Assembly: GCA_006503535.1 (NCBI GenBank)
Contig: QYRS01000008.1
Span: 186,001-250,000, forward strand
Source of the DNA: Arthrinium phaeospermum
Taxonomy: Eukaryota > Ascomycota > Sordariomycetes > Amphisphaeriales > Apiosporaceae
Length of the DNA: 64,000 bases
Reading direction: 5' to 3'
The translations under genes and the position numbers were made by a program. Under the pieces are notes generated by a model, which had not been told where the DNA came from, made no database searches, and saw nothing but the letters and a program-made list of their open reading frames with translations. This document shows, in pieces, positions 22,124 to 37,150 of this stretch; position 1 is the first letter of the stretch, and each line of letters starts with the position of its first letter.

Positions 22124-22973
22124 TGTTCCGTGAATGTGTGGTGCCCACGTTTGCCTTTTATTGCATCGTGTTGAAATTCCGTTCGTGTTGTAGCTAGGAA
22201 ATATGATGTGCAGTTAGGGAGCCTGTTTTGGTGATGGCAAACAGGTGGGGTGATTCAGTGTGCACATTGAAGTCTACCAGAATACCACTATTCTGGAAAT
22301 TGTCAGATATCCGTCAGGCTCCGAGCACTCTGAAGGGCAGCAGACATTGCTCGATTTGATGATCATCTAAAGGAATGTATTTCAATAGTCGTGACATTGA
22401 TCAATTGCTTCTAGTCTTGGGGTGTTTGGTACGTGAGAGAGGTGGAAAAGCTGAGGCACACAACAACACATGAAGTCATGTACCATCTTGTCACTAAGAG
22501 CGAGAACCACAGGGCCTTTAAGTGAACCAAGTTCGCCAAAATTTTATGGGCACCTGAACATTCCAAGGCTACTCGGTTTGGTGATTGTAGTCTTCTCTAA
22601 AGGTTTATATGCATGTGTGAAACCTGCTACTAGGTAGCAAATGCAAACCACTCCTGAACAATAGATACATATTCTGGCATTCCCAGAGAAACAAGTTTGC
22701 CTTGCCGCCGGATCTTCATAAATAAAGCCCATAGGTCATCTCCCCATTTCTCGCATCGCAGGATAGACTGGGAAGGGGGGAGAAAACAGCTTGTCAAGCA
22801 AACAGACAATGCAGCATCTTCTTCAAATCAGAATTGATAAACTTGATTTACACTCTAATGTCACCGTCTTTGGAGCTCCAATGCCGCCGTTTTGCAACCT
22901 CGATTCTCTTCCCGAGACAAAAACAAAAGAGCTACGGAGGAGCGTACTATTACATACAGCAGGGTTTAGGTTT
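22124..22973. other. Intergenic, 0.85 kb
   Basis: Promoter side of the glycosylase gene and 3' flank of cytochrome c1. It is AT-richer than coding DNA. No gene or structured element recognised. Confidence 0.5.
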
Positions 22974-24278
22974 CTAGTGGCGGGTGGTCTTGCTGGCCTT
23001 GGGAGGGTCATACACCGTCTTCCTCGACTTGATCGGCGCCCACTTGTATCGCTTGACCCAGATGCTGAGAGCAGTCAAGACTGCAGTGACGGCCAAAACC
23101 TTCATGCCCATCTTCTTGCGGTCGTCCATCTCGGGCTCGGCAGCCCAGTTCAGGAACTCGGTGACGTCCTTGGCCATCTGCGAAGTCGAGGCCGGGGTTT
23201 CGTCCTCGTACTCGACCAGACCGTCGTACAGAACACGAGCCATGGCAATGCCGGTTCCGGGGAAGTAGGGGTTGAAGTTCAGACCCGCCTGGACCTGGGC
23301 ACCAGCCGGGGGCTCCTCGGGGTAACCGGTCAACAAGCTGAAGATGTAGTTGCAGCCACCGTGGCGGCCCTTGACGATCAAGCTCAGATCCGGGGGCAGG
23401 GCACCGTTGTTGGCAGCCCGGGCAGCCTCGTCGTTCTTGTAAGGGGCAGGGATGTAATCCGAAAGCTTTCCAGGTCGCTTCTCAATCTCACCCTCATCGT
23501 TGGGCTCCGTGTCGTACTCGTTCTGCTCAGCCAGCTCCTTGGCCTCGTCGACAGTCAAGACGGTACCAACAAGCGTTCGGTAGGGGACACGGCTGAGAGA
23601 GTGGCAGGCAGCGCAGACTTCCTGGTAGACCTGGAAACCACGGCGGAGGCTGTGATTCGGGTGTCAGTGGGAACCAATGACGAAATGCGAGTTCAACTGG
23701 ACTCTTACGCTTGGTGGTCAAAGGTCTTGAACCATTGCTCGTGAACCCAGGGGTACGCTGTGGGGTGCAGACTGTACAGATATTTTGTTAGCAACGTCCT
23801 TTTGATTAATTGGTGTGAATTGATATGATAATGCCACTTGGACCGCACCGGATCGACTCGGCTTGGTCCAGCGGCTTGTGTTCATCGTCTGCACATACCC
23901 TTCTTCGGCAGGTGTCATGGCCTGAGCAGTAGGTCCGTAGAGATGGTAGTACCAAGCGACGGATCCAATGGCAACAGCAGTCGAGGCGGCGGCGGCCATG
24001 TTCAGCCGCGCAGGGGACTCGGCACCGGAGCTTGACGTCGAGGCATTTCGCTAGAAGAAAGATATATAGTCAGCTACGACTACTCCATTGCAGTTGTCCG
24101 GGCGGACACCAAGGGCGGCAGGAGACCCATTGGAGCCAGCATTGAGGCTGGGACGGGCCCCAGGCAATTGATTGAGCTGCGTTGGGAATCGAATTGGTCG
24201 TACCTTGGCGAAGCTGGTCGCGCCATTTCTGGCGGAGTTGAGAATGCGCGTCGAGCGCAGGCAGGATCTTGCCAACAT
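22974..24278 (-). CDS. CYT1: Cytochrome c1, mitochondrial (complex III)
   Basis: Four exons (24204-24278, 23899-24050, 23709-23771, 22974-23649) give 321 residues. The start is a mitochondrial presequence ([13 protein letters not shown]). A second hydrophobic part ([18 protein letters not shown]) makes the bipartite signal typical of cytochrome c1. The haem c site CAACH is at 109-113, preceded by [23 protein letters not shown] carries the expected axial methionine. The C-terminal anchor is [20 protein letters not shown]. The protein passes electrons from the Rieske protein to cytochrome c in the inner membrane. Splice phases agree at every junction. Neurospora calls this gene cyt-1. Confidence 0.96.
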
Positions 24279-24992
24279 GGTGGGCGAGCTGCTCTTCAGG
24301 CGGATGAAGGGCGGCAAGCTGGTTGACAATGTCAATGGGTCGTCAGACTCGTTGTCTGGAGGTTCGGGGTATTTCGTCGTTTAGGGTGGTGAGAGAATTT
24401 GGAAAGCTCGAGAGAAGAAGCCGAACAGCAATCAGGAAAGCCTGGTTTCTGATTCGCCAGTCCAGGAGAGTAAAGGCGGGTCGACTTTCCTGCGCTTGAT
24501 CCGAGCGCTCACGTGATCTTCCGATCCTCTGGGTTGGGACCCGAAGAACCGAAAATCGGATAACCAATCCAGTGCTTCTTGTTACTGTACATGCAACTGC
24601 ACGCACTCCAAGGTGGGAAGCTACGATTAATGGGGATGTCACATCAGGCTACTACATTCAACTGGCACACGGGGCATTGGTCTGTAGATGCGTCTAGGCT
24701 CACAGATTATTTTCTTGCATAGAAACCACTCTCTTTCCCGTTATGGTGAGTAGTTGACGCGTACGACAGGTAGGCAGCTATAATCTGCTACAAGTGTTCC
24801 AAAGGTATAAAATGGGCAGCACGGGCGGCCTGGTAGTGATGTATACCCGTGTAGTCGAGGCCAATACCGCTCAACACCATATCAAGCCCGGGCATCTGTT
24901 TCTTAGCTCTCTCTGCCCTCCCGATTCTTCCTTTCAAAGATCACAATCAGCGAAATATAGAAATACAAGAGGTCGCTGGCCCAGCATATGCC
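24279..24992. other. Divergent promoter: cytochrome c1 / F-box gene
   Basis: About 715 bases between two start codons on opposite strands. A TATAAAA box lies at 24806-24812 for the rightward gene. No coding signal. Confidence 0.55.
24806..24812 (+). promoter_or_regulatory. TATA-like box
   Basis: TATAAAA, about 180 bases upstream of the F-box ATG at 24993. Position fits a core promoter, but no transcript start is known. Confidence 0.35.
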
Positions 24993-27161
<2,169 letters not shown>

Positions 27162-28099
27162 GGTGGGCTGGAATTCAGAGGCTGTGGAAAGATAATAAAG
27201 ACCAATTGTCGGAACACCCGGGCTGGAATAGGGTCAATTGAAGAACCTATACTAGAAATAAGGGGGAGAAGATGTTACAATTGTTTACTGGAGGACTGAC
27301 AGGAAGGATAAAAGAAAAAAGTCTGGCGGCCGCTGAGCGCAGATCGGAGCTGTATCGCATGCAGCTCAAGCTATGAATTGAGGTGACGGAACCGAAAGGC
27401 GGGGCACAGGGAGAGCCAGTCCAGTCGCCATGCAGCCATTAATTATCACCGTTGTATCTCAACGTACACAGAGAGAGCCATCTGATGATACCTCCCTCTT
27501 CGGATGTGACGTTGGTACCCCCCGTGACTTAACCTAAGATGATTACTTACCAGCATCGTTAGTCGGGTTCCTGATGCTGGTACAAGTAGTCAGGTTCTTA
27601 ATACGTACAGGCACTGCACACATCCTGTGATCAGAAACATTGATGTTTTTATTTGTCTAGCTGTATGTAACCGCGCCCTTGCTGCCGCTGTTCGTCAAGT
27701 CATACGATTTCCATGCATACCGACATACTTACCTGCCACAGTTCAATGTTCGTGATGATTCTGAGCAGAACAAACACATTCTTCTCCACTCTCTCGACTT
27801 CCATCCGTAGAAAAGAGTCACACCAAATCGGCCCCCTTATCAGTTGCGTATAGTCATTACTTCGTCTAATGCATCTTTTCTCCCACGTGCACTCGGTATG
27901 AACCTGTTGAAACCAAACGTACAAGTTGACTTTGGTGTCTCTCTTCTCTCATTCTCCCTGGCGCGAACTGTGACCCGGCTTATTAGTGTTTGATTACATG
28001 CATCTGCCCCCCTGACCTTGATGCAATCGTACTCGGAAAGTCCCTTACGCGGTGATACTGCATCCAATCACCACACTCCTCGAGTCCACGCTGGGTATT
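27162..28099. other. Intergenic, 0.94 kb
   Basis: Upstream of DAHP synthase and downstream of the FAR-17a-like gene (both -). I looked for canonical CPC1/Gcn4 TGACTCA sites here and found none; the nearest is inside intron 1 of the DAHP synthase gene. No gene. Confidence 0.5.
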
Positions 28100-28874
28100 T
28101 CATTCGCCCTTTGTACGGACGCCGGCAGGATTCTTGACCGCTTCCTTTTGGAACCGTTCCACACCATTGAGCTTGCCGTACAGCCACTTCAAGGCCATGG
28201 TGCTGCCTGACATCAAGAGCGACGAGAAGGTAAACAGCAAAAGCCTTTGCCACGTGCTCAAGATTTCAAAGATCGGATACGGATACCTGCTCACGAGTAT
28301 TAGTGTAACGAGCCCTCCAGAGAAATGACATCCAGTTTCCCTACCATCCATTTTGAGTGAAGCAATACTCTACCCAAAACCAATAGGCAAAACCTAAGAC
28401 GGTGCTAAGGGTGACTGCCGAGTATGCGTTTACTGTCCATGGCGGGCTCAGTAGAAGAAGGTCCAGCGCGAGCATCAGCCCTGGCGCGGCGTGGAAACCG
28501 AAATCGGGAAGAAAAGCAAGCTGAAAGTCGGGAGGGAACACGAGGGACTTGTCGATGGCGCAAAGTCCCCAGTACAAGACAGTAATCAGAATCTCCAGGG
28601 GCGCCGAGAAGACCGACAACGCATTCTTCACAGCAAACAGACTAGGCGAGAGTGTAATGTCTGCCAGTAGCCCGGCGATGAATGTGATTTGCGCCAGAGA
28701 CAGGCCTATGATGGTAAGAAACTGGTAGTGACCACCGTAGGCGCTTGACATGGGCGTCTCCCAGTTGTTGAGGAACCGGAACGAGGCCGTGAACGAAGCA
28801 ATACCTGCAGCATGCAAGAGCAGCGAGAACTGCCTTGATGGGGCTTCCAGCCGCTGTAGCTGATGTCGAGCCAT
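28100..28874 (-). CDS. FAR-17a/AIG1-like integral membrane protein
   Basis: Two exons (28345-28874 and 28100-28286) join at FTQNGWYPYPIFEIL to give 238 residues. It is very hydrophobic, with about six membrane segments. Features that fit the FAR-17a/AIG1 family include the opening HAAGIASFTASFRFL, GGHYQFLTIIGL, the DFGFHAAPG histidine, and WVEYCFTQNGWYPYP near the end. Human members (AIG1, ADTRP) hydrolyse fatty-acid esters of hydroxy fatty acids using Thr and His. The candidate His here is in DFGFHAAPG and a candidate Thr lies in the first half; this mapping is inference. The ATG at 28874 is the first ATG in frame. Confidence 0.85.
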
Positions 28875-29657
28875 GGTACCAGAATCGTGATCTCGTGGAT
28901 GAATGTGTGTAATTATGTTTTTTGGTAAGTACAATTGGAGGGACAGATTGCCAGTGACGAAGGGTTCTGTGCTAACCCTTGAAGGGCCGAGAGGTTCTTA
29001 AGCGCGTATGAATCAATAAGACATGGTCAATATTACTACAGAGCAAACGAGACGTCATTGACGATATCAGATGGGTCCTCGGCTTTTTCGAGCATCCCGT
29101 GAACGCGCCCAAAGTCCATCCAACAAGGGTATAGCAAGAGTTGCCTGGCCCTTCGGCCTTGCCTGGAACGAGTACGAGCTTGGCTGACATAATCTGATCT
29201 TAGAATTCCGGAAAGGGGCAGCCCGCCGGGGCGGACCTCAATCCGGAGGCTGCTATCGCCTGGAGTGTAAATTCAATTGGCATTGTTTCTAGAACTCGAT
29301 AAACAGGTTCGTGGTAGTAACATATGCCCGAATCTAGGTTACATGGAGGTTAGGTTAGGTACTGTACTTTAAGAATCATTCAGGTACCCGGGCGCCCACG
29401 TTCCAGCCCATCGGTGGTCGGCATTTGGGGGGACAGTGCCCCGCGACAGGGAATATGCGACGCTTGTTATTATTAGCTTGAGCTTCTGCTATGGAGAGCT
29501 TCCATCAAAAAACATCCATCGACCATAGCTACAGACTTGCATCGCAGCGCATTGTCGCGCAAACCCTCCTTTCCAACCACAATACTTTGTCCTTTTTTCC
29601 GTCCGTTTCACTTCATATTAGCGAAGAGTGCTTTTCCTTCATATACCAACCATCGCA
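28875..29657. other. Divergent promoter region, 0.8 kb
   Basis: Between the FAR-17a-like gene (-) and the cyclophilin gene (+). A GGTTAGGTTAGGTAC stretch lies near 29350. No coding signal. Confidence 0.5.
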
Positions 29658-31661
29658 ATGACGGAGGCCAGAGAGGACGAGGACTCCAAGTCCAACAAGC
29701 GCAGTCACTCTGACTTCGCAGACCAAGCCGCTGATGGTGAGTAGTATGCAAGCGCACGTAGTAAGCTATCTCGAGTATTCGGCAGCTGACCGGCGACAGA
29801 CAGCTCCTCGGACGATGATATGGGCCCACAGCTGCCTTCGGCCGCACCTAAGAAGAAACGAAGAGTCCTGCCCTACGAGAAGCTGTACATTTCCGCGCTG
29901 CCCAAGTCGAATCGATACTCCAAGTCGCTCATGCACAAGGAGCACCTGTCCTTTGTCACCGTTACGCCCCTAACAGACTTTCTGATCACGAGTTCCGTCG
30001 ATGGCGTTGTCAAATTCTGGAAGAAGGTGGTCGATGACATCGAGTTTGTCAAAGAATTCAAGGCACACCAGGGGGAGATCAAGTCTGTTTCGGTCAGCCA
30101 GGACGGACGAAGTTTTGCCACGACAGGGGCAGATAAGACCGTCAAGATCTTTGATGTCATAACTTTTGATCTGCTGGCTATGCTAACGCTCGACTACACC
30201 CCGAGGTGCATATGCTGGGTTCACAAGCGCGGAGCTTCCATCCCTCTGCTGGCGGTCGCCGACGACACAGCGCCATTGATCAATATCTACGATGGGCGGG
30301 GAGAGAACCAGACGCCTATACACACGATCAAGGGTCTCCACCGGAGTGTTGTAACCATGATGGCTTTCAACGATGTCTACGATTGCGTAGTGTCCGCCGA
30401 CGACAATGGGATGCTCGAGTACTGGAGCCCTAGCTCGAACTACGAGAAGCCGGACAACGTCTTCCAGTACAAGAGTTCAACCAACCTATTCGACTTCAAG
30501 AAGGCGAAATCCACGCCAACATCTCTCACCATTTCACCAACGGGCCAACAATTCGTCACATTCTCCATGCCCGACCGCAAAATTCGCATCTTTGAGTTCG
30601 CGAGCGCCAAACTGTACAGGACGTACGATGAATCTATGCAAGTCATCGAGGAGATGCAACAAGCTGGGACCGCCACGCAGAAGCTCGATGATGTGGAGTT
30701 TGGGAGGAGGCTCGCCGCAGAGCGTGAGATTGAATCGCCATCATTAAGGAACAAGGTGAATGTGATCTTTGACGAGTCCGGCCATTTCATTATGTACGGG
30801 TCGATACTAGGTGTCAAGGTTATCAATACCTTTACAAACCAGGTTGTCAAGGTCTACGGAAAGGAAGAAAACATGCGCCCGGTGCACTTGGCCATTTACC
30901 AGGGGCAACCGCAGAAGAAAGGCGTTACGACAGTAGCGATGGCAGCATCCAGCAACCCCCTTCTCCAAGAGTCGGAAACGCGCGACCCCATACTGGTCGC
31001 AACGGCGGTCGGCAAGGTGCGGTTTTACATGTTCACGAACCAGGAGGAAGTCTCCAAGTCGGCACGAGATGTCCAGAACGAGAAGCCGACGATGCTAGGT
31101 GCAAAGAAAGCGGCACAGACGAAGCAGGCCGAGACAGGCACGGCGGCAATTCTGCACACAACGTATGGCGACATCCACATCCGGCTGTTCCCCGATGCGG
31201 CGCCCAAGGCCGTGGAGAACTTTGTGACCCATTCGAAGCGCGGGTATTACAACAACACCGTCTTTCACCGAGTGATACGGAAGTTCATGATCCAGGGTGG
31301 TGATCCGCTCGGGGACGGAACGGGAGGCGAGAGTATCTGGGGTAAGGAGTTTGAAGACGAGTTTAGTACGCTTAAGCACGACAAGCCCTATACAGTTAGC
31401 ATGGCCAACGCAGGGCCCAACACCAACGGTAGCCAGTTCTTCATTACCACGGAAAAGACAGTAAGTAAAGGGGGGGATCGGCACCCGTGTCAAACTATTA
31501 GTCGCTAACGTTTTAATGTGCAGCCGTGGCTTGATAATAAGCACACTATCTTTGGTCGGGCGATTCAAGGCCTGGATGTGGTACACAAGATAGAGAACGT
31601 GCGGACGTACAAGGAGAAGCCGGAAGAGGACATCAAGATATTGAACATTGATATAGTATGA
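29658..31661 (+). CDS. WD40-repeat peptidyl-prolyl isomerase (PPWD1-type cyclophilin)
   Basis: Three exons (29658-29736, 29800-31460, 31524-31661) give 625 residues. An acidic/basic N-terminus ([16 protein letters not shown]) precedes a WD40 propeller from about 75 to 390, including [17 protein letters not shown] and [14 protein letters not shown] cyclophilin domain follows from about 465: [46 protein letters not shown] and NGSQFFITT. These hold the catalytic Arg and the Phe/Met/Gln residues of active isomerases. The last exon supplies [12 protein letters not shown]. In animals PPWD1 is a nuclear, spliceosome-associated cyclophilin; this is almost certainly its orthologue. Intron 2 has the branch site CGCTAACG. 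Confidence 0.95.
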
Positions 31662-32339
31662 AATCCACTCGACGGGGAGCATTGAATAGAGTTTGCGGAT
31701 GACCTCATCGTGGCGTTGATTGAATAAGGGCCGATGGCAGGTCTCTTTTTTGGATGCGGGTTGATGTTTTCTGTACGTGTACGACTAGCAGTCGCAGTAG
31801 TCGGAAGAGGCCTGGTCGAGTCTTGACGGTCGAGGGAGGGGGGAACGAGTGTCAGCCGTGGTTGGGGTTCGTGATTCGGTGACACCCAAGCAGCTGGACC
31901 GTGGAAGGCTGCATCAGTACTGTGCTGTGCTTTGGTTAGTGTAGTGCAGTGCAGTGCACACTATCAAGGCGCGCGAGTCATGCCCCACGTGTATCTGAAG
32001 CGGCAATCCGAAACCGCCGGCCTAGCGAACGACCTTATCTGTCTCTGGGGGGAAGCATGACCATTTGATTAGGGACCTTTGTGAATGAATGAATACTTTC
32101 ACGTAGGTGCGACAACTTGTTATATATATATACTTACCTATACTTACTTGGCAACACACGCGTAGCCTTTTTTCGATCTTGTCGGGTACTGACGGACTGC
32201 ACTTACTCCATCAAGAAGACACTGCTTCGGCGCGCATTGCCTTGTTGCAGATGTCAGCTTAGTGCGTGTGTGTGCAGCTGATGTTATGCCTCAATTCTAA
32301 TCCCGGGACCAGTCTGCCGGACCCCGTGCCCGGCCCAAC
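31662..32339. other. Intergenic, 0.68 kb, with short upstream ORFs
   Basis: Holds the 3' flank of the cyclophilin gene and the promoter of the Zn2Cys6 gene. A TA-rich patch and TACTTACCTATACTTACTT lie near 32118-32150. Just before the main start are two upstream ATGs: 32281, whose frame runs past the main ATG out of phase, and 32286, a four-codon uORF ending at 32300. Both could lower translation of the regulator. Confidence 0.5.
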
Positions 32340-35272
32340 ATGCCACGACCCAAGAAGCCTGGAGCGCCTGAACCGAAACGAAGGAGCCGTAATGGGTGCT
32401 GGTCAGATGCTCTTCTTGGCCGATCATTCATTCCGGGGTTGACGTGACTAACCAGCTCTTCAAGGCCCTGCAAAAACAGAAAGATCAAATGCGGGGAGGA
32501 ACACCCGAGCTGCTTGAAGTGAGTATTCGTCTCTGGCCCAGAACATAACCGGGAAGAAAAGAGAAGAGAGAGAGAGAGAAAAAAGAAAGAAGACGGAACT
32601 TTCCCCCAGCCACGGTATACCTAAGTAGGCATGCCTAGCTAAAGTATATGGAGCTGTTTTGCTAATGCGGGACCCAGCTGCCAACGAGCCGGTGAGCATT
32701 GCGATTATAGTATCAGGTTGAACTGGGATGGCCGCCGGGGAAAGCGGCCGGAGCCCGAGGGTGTCGACACTGGCGCCGCTGCCGCACCGTCCTCATCCTC
32801 CTCTTCTATTCCGGCCAAGGGCTTCAAGTTGGTGCACCAGTTCCCGGCGACAGCCTCAACCAGCGGGCGAAAGATTGAGCCATTGGGGGGGCCAGTGCCT
32901 CCTCTCCCTCCTCCTCCTCCCCCAGGGGCGGTGAAAGGGAAGGTCACCTCGTCTCCAGCCAGGGAGGCGTCTGCTGCAACGCCACAGAGCTCGCCCGGAG
33001 ACCAGCGCCCGAGTTCCAGCAAACGCATCAAGCTCGACAGCAAGGCGGCGGCCGAAGCCGGTGCTGACCAAGGGCCACCACTCTTCTCTCCGTCCTCTGT
33101 CAGAGACGCGGTGCCGCCCACGTTTAGATGGGCTTTGCCCGTCGTCCCTTCGGGCGCGTCGCCTGATACGCCTACCACTGCGTCTACGTGGAGCGACGAT
33201 GACGCAAGCCAGACTCCACGCTCCGACCGTCTGTCGGCGACATCGCCCGACATCAGGAGAATGTCGGTCCATTCGCTCCTGTCCGGGCCCCCAGGCCTGC
33301 AGGGCTCTCAGGATGACTATGCCAGTCCTTCCAGCCTGCATTCATCTAACACTCACACATCGCAGTCGAGCCAGTCCAGGTACTACGGCATCGACCGAGG
33401 CCTGCCTGACCTGGACCTCGGCAAGAACGACGACGGCAACGCGATAAGCTCGGGCGAGTCACCTTTCAGCCAGCGCGATAGGATGGAGACGCCCTTCGGA
33501 GACTTCGATACGGACCAACTCTTCTCGGCCGAGTTCGGATTCGGCGTGGATATGGACGATGCGACGGAAAAGGCGGGCGGCTATTACGACAAGCCTGTAT
33601 CCATCTACATACCTCCTCACCTGGAGCCACTACCACCCAAGTATGCATCTCTCCCTCGTTTGCATGGCGGCTCGTACATGCATGTTTGCTCACGATTTAT
33701 GACTACCAGGCTCCTCAACAACCCTATGAATCTTCTGGTAAGTAGCAGGTCCTCCGTTCTTAGTTACGACTGATTCTGACAATATCGTATAGTACTTCGT
33801 AAGCCTGCGACCCTGCCTGTAGTCAGCCTGTGGGCTAGTGAGCTGATTGATTATATGTAGCACCACTTCATTAACAACACAGCAAGAGGTATGGTATATG
33901 TGCTTTTTCTATACTTCTCCACTTTACCGCTTCTGCGACTCCCTGATGTCCACATACATGATGGATGATGCCAGGTAGGCGTAAAGTGATGAATCAGCAC
34001 CTCTACTAACACCGCCCAGTACTTGTGCCATATGACGACCCGCAAGCCAACCCATTCCGCAACACTTTGCCCCTGATGGCCGTGAAGAACGATGATCTTC
34101 TAGCTTTGGTACTTGCATACTCAGGTATGGACACTCCAAATCCCGTATACTTGCTTCTTGCTTATCCTGAGAGACAGCCTCCCACAGGGCACGCGTCTTG
34201 AAACATCCGGAGCCAGAGCTTCGCATAGCGACATGGGTTACCGACATCTTCCCTACTTTACGACAGGCCCTGTCAGATCCACGGAAGAACTTTTCCGACG
34301 CCAATCTCGCAAGCGCAATCATGTTGGCATCGCTGGAGATTGTATCGCCCAAGATCTTTGGCTACAGTATCCCGTGGCAGAAGCACCTGAGTTTGGCACG
34401 CGAGCTCATCACAGCCCGTCCTGGCGGCCTGCATTACCAGGGCAATTTCCGACAAGACAACGTCTGCTCGTTTCTTTGGAGCTGGGCTGCCTATCTTGAC
34501 GTAATAGGGAGTCTGAGCGGGGGCCCCAAGGACTCGTCAACGGCGTGGATGTTTGACTATGAGATAGAAGATAGGAGTGATGGCTACGACGAGATTGACT
34601 GCATTATGGGGTTCACGACTCGTTGCGTCTATTTGCTGGCCAAAATCGCCGACTTGGCCCGAAAATGCGATGCTGAGCGGCTCGCGCTGCAGCAACAGCA
34701 TCATGGCACGGCGGGATGGAAACCCGACCCCGAGACGTTGGCACTTGGCCTCAAGCTCGAAGCCGACATCAAGGAGAGCATGAGCCAACCCCCGCGCCCT
34801 TGCAAGCACATCCACACCAAAGGCAACCTGGAGAAATGGGGTCGCGTTGGCCTCGCCGCCACGAACAAGGCCTTCCACTGGGCCGGGCTGATCCACATAT
34901 ACCGACGCATCTTGGGCAGGCCCTCCGATGACGAGGATGTGCAGACGGGGGTGAAGAAGATCATAGACTGTTTTGATAACATACGGCGGCACGGGACGTC
35001 GGAGCAGAGCATGCTGTTCCCCACGTTTACGGCAGGCTGCGACGCGCTGGAAGAATCCCAGCGGGCTTTCATACTCGAGCGGTTCGAGACTGGCGAGGCG
35101 CATGGGATGACACAGGTAAGAAAATCCCGACTGATGCCCCCTTTCTCTTTGGTCGCCAGCTGACCTGGGGTTACGCTATGTGTAGGTTCGTAAGGCGCGA
35201 AAATTGATGTTGAAGGTTTGGGAAACGGGCCAGCCTTGGGAGACCTTGCTGAGCACGGAGTTTATCGGATGA
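32340..35272 (+). CDS. Zn2Cys6 transcription factor with Fungal_trans_2 domain
   Basis: Nine exons: 32340-32401, 32465-32518, 32678-33640, 33710-33737, 33793-33798, 33861-33888, 34020-34124, 34178-35115, 35186-35272. All phases agree and give 756 residues. The binuclear cluster is exact, CX2CX6CX6CX2CX6C (C20, C23, C30, C37, C40, C47), spread over three exons. A Ser/Pro-rich linker follows to about 350. The C-terminal half fits Fungal_trans_2: LLNNPMNLLYFHHFINN, VLVPYDDPQANPFRNTLP, LAYSASHRARVL, RIATWVTDIFPTLRQAL, and KAFHWAGLIHIYRRILG. It resembles Acr-2/Uga3-type regulators, but targets cannot be inferred. Exon 5 is just six bases (TACTTC). Confidence 0.88.
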
Positions 35273-36948
35273 TGCTTTGATATACGTGGTGGTTCTTTTA
35301 TCTTCTTGGTTTGGCCACTTTGCTTTCTCTCGCTTTTCGGCGCTTTTGCTTGCCCTGGAGATCGGGACTTAAGACCGTGGGTTGGTTCGGTCGGGATTGG
35401 GTGAGGGCGGCAGCACCGTGGCACTGCCCTTGGAGTTCGGTAGAGTATACCATGGGCGGCTCATTGGGTTCGAGCTCAGCTTCTTGCCTCTGTACTTGGG
35501 TTCCTAGGAAGACTTCTCAGAATGATTAGAAAATATAAAGTAGGTTTTGCCGAGGGGAAGAACGCGTTTGGGGACATTAGTGCTGCACGAGGTACCGAAA
35601 GATGGCACTACTGACTGCAATGACAGCATCGTCTCGCATGCGTCCCTTACAGGAATACGAGGCCGAGCCCAGACCGCCCTAAAGATCTATAGGTGGCCTC
35701 CAATAGATAGGCGTGGCTGGAGAAGAGAGAAAGAAAGAAACGTCAGGTACTAAAGATCTATGCTTACACCACCGGGATGGACCGCTCTTAGCATCTCTTA
35801 CTTGAGACATTGGCAGCTGAAGAGAGATAGATCTACACCAGAAACTACCAACAAGCCAACACACTCTAACGTTAGGATCAACGACATGAAGGAACTATGA
35901 CCTTGGCATTGCCAATGTCAACTAATCAATGCATATCTTCTTCTCGGTATACAGGACGGTCCTATCAATTCCCTGGATGGGGACAACAACAATCGGGATA
36001 TGTTACAGAACTGTACCATTCTAGACGACCACGTGGCTGCCTCAGCACCGAACAGGCCGCTGTCGCCCGACGAGACCCGAACGATGTCTCGCTGGACTCG
36101 GTGTATGATTGAGGGATACCCAATATAGGTAAGAAATCAGCTCGGGATTCGGCTCAGGGGGCCATTGCCCAGCCAACTCTCCTGCTCCTGCCTGGTACAT
36201 CCTCGTCTTGCGGCTACCTGCTGGTGTGTGGCGTCGAAGCATCCTCATCTTCTCATGGTAGCAGTATGGACTCCTCAGGCTGCTTTTTGGTGTGGTCTCC
36301 AGCAGCACTTGGGATACTTGCTCTACGAAGTACTTGGGCAGGGATCTTTGGGACGGGGGGGCGGTCTGCCCGAAGATGAGCTGTCGTAATTACCGCGCAG
36401 TCGTCACGAACCATTGGTCTGAGCTCCGAGACATTTCGGGCAATACGCATGAACGGGCAAGGGCGACGAAATTTGGGAGGAAACGTTTAGTTTATTTGTA
36501 TTTCTTCTTTTGATTGGCACGGTCGCTTTTACTACTCGATCAACATGTCCTTCTTCACAACCACTGGCCCTGCGTTATTGGAGGCACGATACGGGGAAGC
36601 CATAGGGTAGAGAGGGTCGAGCCCACTAAGTCGTGGCGGCTGGTACGAAAGCAGACGATGGAAATAGTAGTCAAGAGAAGGGCGGGCCGATGTTTGAGAA
36701 TTCCCCGTGTATATATGCGGCGCCCGTGCCGTAGCGCTGCGCAGAGGTAGGTAGCTGTGCCTGTGACATGTCAGCATTCCTCCGGCATTTGCGTACATGC
36801 TTGGCATCGCCGCCACGACGCAACCACACGGGCTGCATACCATCAGCATACACACGCAGTGGATGCAGTCAGTACGTGACGATAGTTGGGTGCCCACGTA
36901 CTGTCCCCTGCCATTCCATAAAGGCCAAGGCTCCGGTAGAAGAAAAAA

Positions 36949-36967
36949 AGAGAGAGAGAGAGAGAGG
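36949..36967. repeat. (GA)n microsatellite
   Basis: About nine GA units following a short A run. Confidence 0.8.
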
Positions 36968-37106
36968 ATGGATTTGGTCGAAACGAAGAAACCTCGGTTT
37001 TTTTCTCCCTCCTTGTGTACGACCGACGTCCAAACAGCCACCCCAGCATCGACGCTAATGCAAGTACCCGTGGGTTCATGCAATGGGGTGGTGACAAACA
37101 GGGTCG

Positions 37107-37150
37107 GGATCAGGATCAGGATCAGGATCAGGACCAGAATTAGGATCAGG
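37107..37150. repeat. Hexanucleotide repeat (GGATCA)n
   Basis: Four near-perfect GGATCA units followed by decayed copies (GGACCAGAATTAGGATCAGG). In frame this yields alternating Arg-Ile or Leu-Ile peptides, which explains the odd open frames over it. Confidence 0.85.

Noticed and set aside
22791..23744. 317-codon + strand frame over cytochrome c1
   Set aside because: Opposite strand carries the unmistakable haem protein with correct splice phases.
35950..36115. Open stretch after an acceptor-like TATACAG, possibly a terminal exon of the Zn2Cys6 gene
   Set aside because: The Zn2Cys6 protein already ends properly at 35272. No donor in phase or homologous C-terminus could be found.
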